64,000 bases of DNA from contig CAJKGK010000012.1 in assembly GCA_905199445.1 (NCBI GenBank), forward strand, positions 22,932-86,931, given 5' to 3'. The DNA is from an uncultured Lachnospiraceae bacterium (GTDB lineage Bacteria; Bacillota; Clostridia; Lachnospirales; Lachnospiraceae). Position 1 is the stretch's first letter. Each line of letters starts with the position of its first letter. The translations under genes and the position numbers were made by a program. Of the stretch, positions 44,805-53,245 are shown one piece after another. A model generated the notes under the pieces. That model did not search any database. It was not told where the DNA came from and saw only the letters and a list, made by a program, of their open reading frames with translations.

Positions 44805-45968
44805 TTAACTCACCGAAATATCCCCGGAAATCGATCCGGCCTGTACCTGAATACATTGAGAAAAATCAATATTTTTCTGCTGAAGATCTATAGCATCTAC
44901 ATCACCTTTAACCCGGACATCACCGCTGATGGTCCGGGTTTTTGCTACAAAATCCCGTCCCTGACGTTCAAGACGAATTCGAATGTCACCGCTTTTTGTT
45001 GTAAATTTCCCTTTTCTGAAAAAAGTCTTACTCATTCCCACATCCCCGCTGACGGATTCTGAGGCAATCTTTGCACTGCACATTCTTTTTCCGGATATGT
45101 CACCACTGACAGATTTCAGATAAATATAATCCATATGAATATTATTCAGCGCTAAATCACCGCTGACGGTATTCATCTCCAGATTACTGCCAAATATATT
45201 TACAGCCGCCAGATCCCCGCTGGTCGTCCCCAGGCTTAATGTACTCACGGATACATCCTGAACATCCAAATCCCCGCTCACAGTTTTGATCTGGGCCAGA
45301 TTAAAACCCCCTGGAATTTCTATAATAACCTTTGCATCACTCATAGCCAGAAAAGCCCAGAAACCTTTGCGTTTACGTTTAACCTGAACATAATAGCTCT
45401 CCCCCTGAAAATAGGTTTCCAGTTCAAATTCTCTGCTACCTTCACCCATAAGGTATACTTTAAGCTGTCTGTCCTCCGACACAATAACTTTTGTATCCAG
45501 TTCTGCACCTGAAAAACTAAACTGACGGACACTGCGCCCTTCCGCCAGGCAATCATCTTTCATTTCGCCGGAATATCCCTGGAATTTCTCATCATTTTCC
45601 CACTGTCTGTCTCTGCCATTTTCGAAAAAGCTTTTCTTCTCATCCTCTGCTTGATCGTCGGATACTTTATGATCCAGGGCTGCTTGATTATCATCGGATA
45701 CCGCATCATCACTGGATACCTCAGGCAGATCACGATGTACCTCGATCTCGGTCTGATCGTATCCGGGATGCGTGGCCGCCATCTCTTTACATTCTTTAAT
45801 CAGCTGATCCACATCGCCTAATTCCCTGCATATTTCCTCTTCACTTTTTCCCATATTCAAACCATTTTGAAAATGAATCTCATAATCATTTAAAATATCA
45901 TTGGCAAATTTTTTGTTTAAAGACTCCAAACCTTTTTCAAGACGATACATATACGCTCTTCTTGTCAT
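44805..45968 (-). CDS. HAAS-type N-terminal region plus DUF4097 beta-strand repeat protein
   Basis: A 387-residue protein. The first 65 residues match the HAAS/DUF1700 signalling region (YRLEKGLESLNKKFANDILNDYEIHF, GKSEEEICRELG). An acidic linker (70-145) follows, then a DUF4097-like beta-helical adhesin-type domain with regular repeats of SGD (VSGDLDV, TSGDLAA, VSGDLAL, VSGDISG, VSGDVGM). No transmembrane segment is obvious, unlike most HAAS proteins. It lies three bases after a PadR-type regulator gene, an arrangement known from membrane-stress modules. Function unknown. Confidence 0.8.
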   Translation of the reverse strand: MTRRAYMYRLEKGLESLNKKFANDILNDYEIHFQNGLNMGKSEEEICRELGDVDQLIKECKEMAATHPGYDQTEIEVHRDLPEVSSDDAVSDDNQAALDHKVSDDQAEDEKKSFFENGRDRQWENDEKFQGYSGEMKDDCLAEGRSVRQFSFSGAELDTKVIVSEDRQLKVYLMGEGSREFELETYFQGESYYVQVKRKRKGFWAFLAMSDAKVIIEIPGGFNLAQIKTVSGDLDVQDVSVSTLSLGTTSGDLAAVNIFGSNLEMNTVSGDLALNNIHMDYIYLKSVSGDISGKRMCSAKIASESVSGDVGMSKTFFRKGKFTTKSGDIRIRLERQGRDFVAKTRTISGDVRVKGDVDAIDLQQKNIDFSQCIQVQAGSISGDISVS

Positions 45969-45971
45969 ATT

Positions 45972-46292
45972 CTACTCCTCCATATCTCCATCAATTAACC
46001 GGCCAACAGCTTCCACAAAGGCTGACCACTCCAGCCTGAGATTTCCCTGATATTCAAAGCCCTTTTCAGTGAGATGATAATACTTTCTGGCCGGTCCCCC
46101 CTCTGATTCCACCAGATAGGTTTCCACATAACCGTCATCCTTCAGACGCTTTAAAATCAGATACAGTGTCCCTGTGGCAATCTGCATCTGACCTGAAATC
46201 GTCTCAGTCAGTTCATACCCGTATCGGTCTTTTCTTGTCAGCAGAGAAAGTACACACAGTTCCAACGCGCCTTTTTTAAATTGTGCATTCAC
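45972..46292 (-). CDS. PadR family transcriptional regulator
   Basis: A 106-residue winged-helix regulator of the PadR-s1 type (ALELCVLSLLTRKDRYGYELTE at the start, TGTLYLILKRLKDDGYVE, then GPARKYYHLTEKG). The start codon is GTG at 46292, with AGGAGGTGG upstream. It controls, most likely, its own operon with the HAAS/DUF4097 gene; the palindrome at 46387-46413 is the likely operator. Confidence 0.93.
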   Translation of the reverse strand: MNAQFKKGALELCVLSLLTRKDRYGYELTETISGQMQIATGTLYLILKRLKDDGYVETYLVESEGGPARKYYHLTEKGFEYQGNLRLEWSAFVEAVGRLIDGDMEE

Positions 46293-46386
46293 CTATTCCA
46301 CCTCCTATCCTGAATTTTCCAATCACCACACGCCGTTCCTAAAACTATGGACTTACTATATTTTCCTGTTGAATATATATTATCAC

Positions 46387-46413
46387 ATACTATTCTATAA
46401 TACAATATAGTAT
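46387..46413. promoter_or_regulatory. Probable PadR operator
   Basis: Arms ATACTAT and ATAGTAT enclose a 13-base AT-rich centre 95 bases upstream of the padR-type gene. The position and symmetry fit autoregulation by PadR, but the site has not been tested. Confidence 0.5.
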
Positions 46414-46416
46414 TTT

Positions 46417-46440
46417 AAAAAATAGAGTAAAATCTCTATT
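46417..46440 (-). terminator. Terminator of the coiled-coil membrane protein gene
   Basis: On the minus strand AATAGAG-attt…-CTCTATT followed by TTTT, overlapping the stop codon of the gene ending at 46436. Confidence 0.55.
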
Positions 46441-46987
46441 TATTTTTTCCTTTTTTAAGTTCTTCCAGGATTTTGAGCTGTTTATAAGCCGTACGAATTT
46501 CCTGAAGCAACCGCTCTTTTGTATTAAACTCATAAATCAACCGCTCATTTTCACGGATTTTAAAAATTTCATAGGCCTTCCAATTCGCAGCCTCCCACGT
46601 TTTTTGGGCCTGCCCCCGCCTTTGACGATTATATCTACATATCTGATCAAAGGCAACGGCGCCGCATCCCAATTCAGCCAAGCCGAAAAACCCCCGCCAA
46701 ACCGATGGCAGAAACTCGTCAGGAATTCCCCATACCGTGGCCGCTGCACCCAAACCGGTAAGCAATGCCGTCACGGTCAATGCCACCCATGCTTTTTTGG
46801 GATAACAGATCATATCTTTCTCCAAAGGTTTATAAGTTCCGGGAAATCCCAGCATTTGCACCCTTTTCTCTTTTTGAGTAATCTCCAGTCTGAGACTGGC
46901 TATCTTTTCATCCAATTCTTCCTGGCTGTATGTATCAAATTGGCTAACATTTATTTCTAAACTGTCTTCTGTTATATTTCCGCACAT
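46436..46987 (-). CDS. Hypothetical coiled-coil membrane protein
   Basis: A 183-residue protein of unknown function. Residues 15-45 form a coiled coil (QEELDEKIASLRLEITQKEKR). Two hydrophobic segments near 67-88 and 100-120 can span the membrane, and a basic helical region rich in R, K and E follows. GGAGG lies five bases before the ATG. It is not recognised as a named family. It stands between the PadR operon and threonine synthase on the same strand, with its own terminator. Confidence 0.65.
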   Translation of the reverse strand: MCGNITEDSLEINVSQFDTYSQEELDEKIASLRLEITQKEKRVQMLGFPGTYKPLEKDMICYPKKAWVALTVTALLTGLGAAATVWGIPDEFLPSVWRGFFGLAELGCGAVAFDQICRYNRQRRGQAQKTWEAANWKAYEIFKIRENERLIYEFNTKERLLQEIRTAYKQLKILEELKKGKNK

Positions 46988-47008
46988 ACATACCTCCGGC
47001 TAAAAGTG

Positions 47009-47051
47009 AATAAGTCTCCATCTGAATACAAGATCCATTTGGAGACTTATT
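47009..47051 (-). terminator. thrC terminator
   Basis: A 12-bp perfect stem (AATAAGTCTCCA against TGGAGACTTATT), followed on the minus strand by CACTTTTAG. It lies about 80 bases after the thrC stop codon. Confidence 0.65.
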
Positions 47052-47132
47052 TTAGCACAGTAAAGCTACAAAAGCAACAAAACCGAAGGCCCTATAATTA
47101 CAAAAAAACTATGTTAATAACTAAAATTATTA

Positions 47133-48617
47133 TTAAATTCCCAACCAGCGTTTGACGGTTTCTTTCATATCCTCAACCGAGCACTGTGTTGTATGAATCA
47201 CGGATGCCGTACGAAGTTCTTCAACCGCTTTTGGGACTGGTACATTGGCAATTTTTGAAAGTTTATCGATCAGATCAAAATCATCGGTACCTTCATATTC
47301 ACTGTCAATGGCTGTCATTACGCTTCTGGCAAACTTAAACGGGCTGGCTGTGGAAGCAATGACTGTTTTTGTATGATCGCCGGTATCGGCTCTGTACTTT
47401 TCATATACAGCACTGGCCACAGCCGTATGCGTATCAATCACATAGCCGGTATCCTGATAAAGCCTGCGGATTGCAGCGGCCGTTTCATTTTCATTCGCAT
47501 AGTTTCCATAAAAGTCTTCCAGATTTTCCTTCATCTCCGGTGTAATTTCATAGCGCCCGCTGCCTGCAAGCGCTTCCATAAGGGCATTGTTTTTTGCAGC
47601 ATCCTCCCCGCAGATTTTATAGATCAAACGTTCCAGATTACTGGATATTAAAATGTCCATAGACGGCGAACTGGTGAGAATAAAATCCCGGTTTCTGTCA
47701 TAGCTGCCTGTCTTAAAGAAATCATATAAAACCTTATTTTCATTGGATGCACAAATAAGGTGGGCAATGGGCAGCCCCATATTTTTAGCATAGTAAGCAG
47801 CTAGAATATTTCCGAAATTTCCTGTGGGAACAACCACATTCATCTTGTCGCCATCCTTAATTTCCCCGTTGTCCACCAACTTTGCATAGGCATAAACATA
47901 GTAAACAATCTGAGGCACAAGCCGCCCGATATTAATGGAATTTGCCGATGAAAACTGAAATCCTCCAGCCTCCAGTTCAGCGGCAAGATCAGCATCACCA
48001 AACATCTTTTTAACTCCGGTCTGGGCATCATCAAAATTACCATGAATACCTACAACAAATGTATTTTTTCCCTTCTGAGTCACCATCTGTTTTTCCTGGA
48101 CAGGACTGACACCGTCCTTTGGATAAAAGACAATGATTCTTGTACCTTCCACATCTGCAAAACCGGCCATAGCAGCTTTTCCCGTATCTCCGGAAGTTGC
48201 CGTAAGAATAACAATCTCATTATGTACATTATTTTTCCTTGCAGCCGTTGTCATCAGATGGGGCAGAATCGATAATGCCATATCCTTAAACGCAATTGTA
48301 GCGCCGTGAAACAGTTCCAGATAATATGCCCCGTCCGCCAAAGCCAGCGGCGCAATCTCACTGGTATCAAACTTAGAATCATAGGCTTTATTGATACAGT
48401 CCTTAAGCTCCTGCTCCGTAAAATCCGTAAAATACAGCTTCATGACTTCATAGGCAACTTCCTGATACGTCATAGACGCCAGTCTTTTAACCGGAACATC
48501 CAGCGCCGGAATATGATCCGGCACAAAAAGCCCGCCGTTATCTGCAAGACCTTTCAAAATCGCGTAGGATGCACTGACACCTTCACCGCCCCGTGTGCTT
48601 TTGTATACTAGACTCAT
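47133..48617 (-). CDS. thrC: Threonine synthase
   Basis: A 494-residue PLP enzyme that converts O-phospho-L-homoserine to L-threonine. The PLP lysine lies in GATIAFKDMALS near residue 108, and TSGDTGKAAMAGF near 146 binds the phosphate. The N-terminus YKSTRGG is typical of the long (type II) threonine synthases, and the length agrees. AGGAG precedes the start at 48617. Upstream is a divergent Lit-like gene. No homoserine kinase or dehydrogenase is adjacent, so thrC stands alone. Confidence 0.94.
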   Translation of the reverse strand: MSLVYKSTRGGEGVSASYAILKGLADNGGLFVPDHIPALDVPVKRLASMTYQEVAYEVMKLYFTDFTEQELKDCINKAYDSKFDTSEIAPLALADGAYYLELFHGATIAFKDMALSILPHLMTTAARKNNVHNEIVILTATSGDTGKAAMAGFADVEGTRIIVFYPKDGVSPVQEKQMVTQKGKNTFVVGIHGNFDDAQTGVKKMFGDADLAAELEAGGFQFSSANSINIGRLVPQIVYYVYAYAKLVDNGEIKDGDKMNVVVPTGNFGNILAAYYAKNMGLPIAHLICASNENKVLYDFFKTGSYDRNRDFILTSSPSMDILISSNLERLIYKICGEDAAKNNALMEALAGSGRYEITPEMKENLEDFYGNYANENETAAAIRRLYQDTGYVIDTHTAVASAVYEKYRADTGDHTKTVIASTASPFKFARSVMTAIDSEYEGTDDFDLIDKLSKIANVPVPKAVEELRTASVIHTTQCSVEDMKETVKRWLGI

Positions 48618-48745
48618 GGGATTCTCCTCACTTTCATACTTTAGTACGATAGATTATAGCACATCTGTTTTTTTGAATCAACCCTCAAATCCGTTCCGCA
48701 AATCATTAAATTCGAATCTTTTTTCTTTCCCATCCCCCCCTGGCA

Positions 48746-48754
48746 TGATATAAT
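48746..48754 (+). promoter_or_regulatory. Extended -10 promoter of the Lit-like gene
   Basis: TGATATAAT, an extended -10 element. Transcription should start near 48761. An ATG at 48768 would leave a leader of only about 7 bases, which supports the later TTG start at 48804. Confidence 0.6.
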
Positions 48755-48803
48755 AGAAAAGACACTGATGTCAAAAATAAATTTTCTGAAAGAAGGGCTT
48801 TTT

Positions 48804-49484
48804 TTGAATAAAAAAATATCCGCCGGACGGCTGGCCATACAGTTGATTTTATCACTGGTCATCGTGCTTTTCATTATTTCTTTTTCAGTTGTTTTTACCT
48901 TAAATTTCCGACCTTTATATTATTTTGACATGGAGTATTTATCCATATCTGAAATGTCAGGCTACACAAACGCCCAGATTAAAGAGAATTATAACGCACT
49001 GATCGATTATAATTCCATGTTTAATCATGATCCTTTAAATTTCCCCTCATTAACTATGTCCGAAAACGGCCGTATCCATTTTGAGGAAGTCAAGGAAATT
49101 TTTGTCGCTGTACAGTATATCTGTATTTTCACCTTTATTTTAGGGCTGGCCGGCATTTTGTGGCAGCGACGATATCAAAACCACCTCTACCTTGGACTGA
49201 CCGCCATACTGACAATTGCCATTCCCCTTGGACTTGGGATGGTCATCAGTCTGAATTGGGAACAAAGCTTTGTCACCTTTCATCATATTTTCTTTGACAA
49301 TGATTACTGGATTTTCGATGCCGCCACTGATCCCGTAATCACCATTTTGCCAGATACATTTTTCTTTCACTGTGCACTGATGATTTTAGCCGGTATCCTT
49401 TTAGGCTGTACTATATGCAGCATTTTTTACTTTTACTTCAGAAAAAAAGAAAAAAATCATGCCCAGGAGACTGCTTCCAACTAG
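48804..49484 (+). CDS. TIGR01906/DUF1461 membrane protein, Lit-like lipoprotein transacylase
   Basis: A 226-residue membrane protein with about five transmembrane helices. It carries the DUF1461 signature: NYNALIDYN near residue 68, HFEEVKEIF near 92, FHHIFFDNDYWIFDAATDPVI near 160 and LPDTFF. DUF1461 includes Lit, which moves an acyl chain within lipoproteins to give the lyso form. The start is TTG at 48804, with AAGAAGGG seven bases upstream; an ATG at 48768 lies too close to the promoter. It converges on a lipoprotein gene. The exact reaction is inferred from the family. Confidence 0.8.
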   Translation: MNKKISAGRLAIQLILSLVIVLFIISFSVVFTLNFRPLYYFDMEYLSISEMSGYTNAQIKENYNALIDYNSMFNHDPLNFPSLTMSENGRIHFEEVKEIFVAVQYICIFTFILGLAGILWQRRYQNHLYLGLTAILTIAIPLGLGMVISLNWEQSFVTFHHIFFDNDYWIFDAATDPVITILPDTFFFHCALMILAGILLGCTICSIFYFYFRKKEKNHAQETASN

Positions 49485-49506
49485 CAGTCTCCCGGCATGA
49501 TTTTTT
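49455..49506. terminator. Bidirectional terminator
   Basis: AAATCATGCC…GGAGACTGC pairs with GCAGTCTCC…GGCATGATT around a 9-base loop and is followed by T runs on both strands. It terminates the Lit-like gene (plus) and the lipoprotein gene (minus). Confidence 0.85.
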
Positions 49507-49508
49507 GT

Positions 49509-51419
49509 TTAATAAATTCCAAAGAACAGCCGAATCAGGGCAATAACAAATACAACACCACTCAGGGCAAAAACGGTTAAAAAGGCATACCCCTTCCGGC
49601 TAAACAGTTCCAGCTCTCCCGCATCCAGCTGCCGCTTTTTAATGCACCGCATGATCCCGCCCAGATTCAGTAAGATCACCAGCAGCATCACTGCCAAAGA
49701 TAAAAACAGAAGTACTCTTTGCATAATTCCTGCCACATTGGCTTTCTCGGCATAAGATTTTACCTCAATCACCTTATTATAAGTGACACAGGTGAGAATA
49801 TTATGGTCTTCCAGGACATTTTCACAGTTATTATTATCCGAAAAATGGGCTTTAAATGAAGATGGATATTCAAATCTGTAAAACAGTCCCTTTGTTGCCT
49901 GGGAACCACTGAGAAAATTGAAAAAATTAATGCTGTCCACATATTCATATCTGATTTTATTCAGCCTGTTTTCCTTGGACTTTCCTCCTGTAAATCCCGA
50001 ATTACTTTCATTATCAGGACCATCCAGAAAAGCACCAGTCAGCTGACTTAAACTTTCCGGACTGTCGGCCTTCATTGTCACAGAAAAAACCGTTGATGTG
50101 CCAACAGCCGCCTTTTCATAACTCATGGATTCCGAAGCAAGGCGCTCTTTAATTTTCGACTCAAAGCTCTCTCCGATAATTCCCATTTGTTCTCCGGTCA
50201 GCGTAAACTCCAGAATTCTTTCAAAATCATGAATACTCTTCATTCTGGTTGTAACTTCAATTTTGTCAATATCCACCGTATAACCCAGGGTTACCGTAAT
50301 CTCATCAGACGGCCGCACCGATACAGTTGTGCTGCACCAATCCTCATTATCTTCAAAGCTGTAACTTTGGATATAACCGTTCACACTTTCACAATTTTCA
50401 AAAGAATGTTCCGGCGAAGCTTTCAAAATATATTCCATTGTGGAAGCTTCGTTGGAAAAATCCAGAAAATAAGAAGCATCCAGATAGGCAACAATCTTTT
50501 TTGTAGCTTGCAGAGTATCACCCTCACCGCTTTCCTGTGTCACTTTAAAAACAGTATCCGTGGAATGAAGGGCTTTATTCATTTTATCTACATAATCAGA
50601 CGCACTGACCGCACTGAAACTGATGGTATAAACCATCCCTGTATCATTTTTTTCTGAGGCAAAACTGCCCCCTTCCGGCACCAGCGCCCCCAGCAAAGAA
50701 GACAGTTTATCGCCCATTTGGGAAACCACCGACGTTCCGGCATAAAAATTAATGACAGCATCATAGCTGCCGGCATCATTCAGTGTTGTCTCTACAGACA
50801 AATGATCCAGAGCGCTGGCTTCCATTGTGGAATAGCAAATCTGTTCATCGCAGGCAATTTCCTCACCGTTGAAATTCAGAATCGTTATTCCGGATATAAA
50901 CACCTCATCCAGACTTTTCCCCTGAATCTGGGGAATATCCTGAGATAAAACATCCAGCAGCCAGAAAACAAGATCTTTTGATGCAAAATTTTCCTCCAGT
51001 GTTACACCTTTTTTTAAAAGGCTGTCCGAATATTCATAATACGTGGTCGGCATATTCTCTGCATCATAGCTGCTGCTGTTGGAAAAAATCTTTCGTATTT
51101 TATCGTAATACTCGGTATGGCTGACAAAAGGAATGGTCATGGAAATTTCCACACTGCCCTTTTCTCCGGCAACGGCCTGGGCCGTCATATCCTTTGGGCA
51201 GTTGTCATTGAGCAGTGTTTTTAAGGCTTCCAGATCTGATTTAAACAGCCCTTTAAACTCTCTGGCAGTGAGGGTAATGGTCATCCGCCGTTCCCCTGAA
51301 AAATCCTGATCCACAGTCAACACCGTATCCACCTGCAGAGGTTTTGACGTACATCCCCCAAGAAACACAGCCATCAGCAGGCAGCATACGACCAACAGGT
51401 ATTTTTTTATTTTACTCAT
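49509..51419 (-). CDS. Large unknown lipoprotein with two C-terminal membrane segments
   Basis: A 636-residue protein. The N-terminal lipobox LGGC places the lipid on C23. The following 540 residues are beta-rich with repeating threonine- and serine-rich strands, and no known domain is recognised. Two hydrophobic segments at about residues 562-592 and 607-636 form a membrane anchor at the C-terminus. Dual anchoring by lipid and membrane helices is unusual. It converges on the Lit-like gene and follows cinA by 21 bases. Function unknown. Confidence 0.7.
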   Translation of the reverse strand: MSKIKKYLLVVCCLLMAVFLGGCTSKPLQVDTVLTVDQDFSGERRMTITLTAREFKGLFKSDLEALKTLLNDNCPKDMTAQAVAGEKGSVEISMTIPFVSHTEYYDKIRKIFSNSSSYDAENMPTTYYEYSDSLLKKGVTLEENFASKDLVFWLLDVLSQDIPQIQGKSLDEVFISGITILNFNGEEIACDEQICYSTMEASALDHLSVETTLNDAGSYDAVINFYAGTSVVSQMGDKLSSLLGALVPEGGSFASEKNDTGMVYTISFSAVSASDYVDKMNKALHSTDTVFKVTQESGEGDTLQATKKIVAYLDASYFLDFSNEASTMEYILKASPEHSFENCESVNGYIQSYSFEDNEDWCSTTVSVRPSDEITVTLGYTVDIDKIEVTTRMKSIHDFERILEFTLTGEQMGIIGESFESKIKERLASESMSYEKAAVGTSTVFSVTMKADSPESLSQLTGAFLDGPDNESNSGFTGGKSKENRLNKIRYEYVDSINFFNFLSGSQATKGLFYRFEYPSSFKAHFSDNNNCENVLEDHNILTCVTYNKVIEVKSYAEKANVAGIMQRVLLFLSLAVMLLVILLNLGGIMRCIKKRQLDAGELELFSRKGYAFLTVFALSGVVFVIALIRLFFGIY

Positions 51420-51440
51420 TCTGTCACTCCATCATTATGT

Positions 51441-52694
51441 TCACGGCTTTTTGGCGTATTTCATCACACATCTGCGGCCCAGATCCAGTGCTTTCGCTAC
51501 AGCGGCCTCACGCACCTTCATACGGTTTCCGTTAAAATGACATTGAATAACCTCTGTACGTCCATTGATACAACAGCCAATATAAACAAGCCCTACAGGC
51601 TTTTGGGGTGTCCCGCCTCCCGGGCCGGCAATACCGGTTACAGAAAGGGCCACATCGGCCTTTGCCCATTTTGCCGCACCCTCGGCCATATATTTGGCAG
51701 TTTGAGGACTCACGGCTCCGTATTTTTTCAAAACCCGCTTTGGCACCCCCAGAATTTCCCGCTTAGCTTCATTGGCATAGGTCACTGCACTTTGCATTAA
51801 AACATCCGAAGCTCCTGCCACATTGACCAGCCTTCCGGTTAAAAGTCCCCCGGTACACGATTCCGCACAGGCCACCGTTAAACCATATTTTTGCAGTAAT
51901 TCCACAAAACGGCCTTCCAAAGTCATATCATCTTTAGTGGTAAAAATATTTGCGCCAAAGCGCTTTTTTAATTCCCGGATTACAGGCCTTATCATCTTTT
52001 TGGCTTCCTTTTCAGACACAGCCCTTGCCGTGATTCGCAAATGCACCTCGCCTGTTTTTGCATAGGGTGCAATCGTAGGATTTTCCTGAGATTTCAAAAG
52101 ATCATCGATCTCATCAGCCACAAGACTTTCTCCCTTTCCGGAAATTTTTACGGTCCGTGAATAAATCACCTGAGGATTCAAACCAGCCAGATATGGCCGA
52201 ATTTGATGTTCAAACATAGGATAAAGTTCTCCGGGAGGGCCTGGCAATAAAATCAGCTTCTGCCCTTCATCGTTGGTCATAATCAATCCTGGAGCAGTGC
52301 CGTTATCATTGTCCACGATTTTGCAGCCTTCGGGTACCAATGCCTGTTTCCAGTTATTTTCTGTAATTGTATAATTACCCTTTTTCAGATAATTTTCAAT
52401 TCTTTGTCTTGTATGTTCATCTTGAACCAGGCGGGCATGAAAAACTGCTGCTGCGGTTTCTTTTGTCAGGTCATCGTCTGTAGGCCCCAGTCCCCCGGTT
52501 AATATCACAATATCCGCCCGGGAAAGCGCCGTGATTAAAGCGTCTTTTAGCCGTTTACTGTTATCTCCCACCGTTACCTGATAATAGCAGGACAGTCCTA
52601 ATGCCGCACACTGCTCCGCCAGATAACTGGCGTTTGTGTTGGTAATATTCCCCAGTAAAATTTCTGTACCCACAGAAATCAGCTCAGCAACCAT
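51441..52694 (-). CDS. cinA: CinA family competence/damage-inducible protein
   Basis: A 417-residue protein. Residues 1-170 are the MoaB/MogA-like domain (GTEILLGNITNTNASYLAE, ILTGGLGPTDDDLT, LLPGPPGELYPMF), which cleaves pyrophosphate bonds such as ADP-ribose. Residues 250-410 are the CinA C-terminal domain, related to NMN deamidase (ACAESCTGGLLTGRLV, SVTGIAGPGG). Its first base is shared with the last base of pgsA (TGATG), so it is coupled to that gene. It is linked to competence and NAD recycling. Confidence 0.94.
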   Translation of the reverse strand: MVAELISVGTEILLGNITNTNASYLAEQCAALGLSCYYQVTVGDNSKRLKDALITALSRADIVILTGGLGPTDDDLTKETAAAVFHARLVQDEHTRQRIENYLKKGNYTITENNWKQALVPEGCKIVDNDNGTAPGLIMTNDEGQKLILLPGPPGELYPMFEHQIRPYLAGLNPQVIYSRTVKISGKGESLVADEIDDLLKSQENPTIAPYAKTGEVHLRITARAVSEKEAKKMIRPVIRELKKRFGANIFTTKDDMTLEGRFVELLQKYGLTVACAESCTGGLLTGRLVNVAGASDVLMQSAVTYANEAKREILGVPKRVLKKYGAVSPQTAKYMAEGAAKWAKADVALSVTGIAGPGGGTPQKPVGLVYIGCCINGRTEVIQCHFNGNRMKVREAAVAKALDLGRRCVMKYAKKP

Positions 52695-53245
52695 CAGATT
52701 TTGCCTCCATCCTTCAGTACACTGATATTTTTAACAATATAGTCAACAAGGGAAACAATGGTCAGAATCAATGAAAGATATATTAAAATCTGTTCAATTA
52801 TATAAACCGTACTTCCGCCGAAATCAGGAAGCATAAATATAATTGTAATCATCTGAACCGTTGTCTTTATTTTACCCCAGTAACTGGCCGCAATAACAAC
52901 GCCGGCATCCGAGGCCACCAGCCTGAAACCGCTGATAATAAACTCCCGGGCAATAATAATGAGTACAACCCAGGCCGGCATTCTTCCCATAGATACAAAG
53001 CAGATCAAAGCCGATGTCACCAGAAGCTTATCTGCCAGGGGATCCATAAACTTTCCGAAATTTGTTACCAGATTATACTTTCTGGCGATTTTTCCATCCA
53101 GTAAATCTGTCAGACTGGCAATAACAAAAACAGCCAGAGCCGCATAAACCGACCATGGGCCAATCATGTCAGCACCAAGCAGAAATACCACAAATACCGG
53201 AATCAATAACACTCTTAATATGGTCAATTTATTCGGTAAATTCAT
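52694..53245 (-). CDS. pgsA: CDP-diacylglycerol--glycerol-3-phosphate 3-phosphatidyltransferase
   Basis: A 183-residue membrane enzyme of phosphatidylglycerol synthesis with about five transmembrane helices. The CDP-alcohol phosphotransferase motif is intact: DGKIAR near residue 49, then GKFMDPLADK. It overlaps rimO by 17 bases and cinA by one, so it is part of a tightly coupled operon. Confidence 0.95.
   Translation of the reverse strand: MNLPNKLTILRVLLIPVFVVFLLGADMIGPWSVYAALAVFVIASLTDLLDGKIARKYNLVTNFGKFMDPLADKLLVTSALICFVSMGRMPAWVVLIIIAREFIISGFRLVASDAGVVIAASYWGKIKTTVQMITIIFMLPDFGGSTVYIIEQILIYLSLILTIVSLVDYIVKNISVLKDGGKI

Noticed and set aside
48618..48767. T-box or threonine attenuator before thrC
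   Set aside because: The leader is about 150 bases shared with the divergent Lit-like gene, and no T-box consensus (AGGGUGGNACCGCG-like) is visible.
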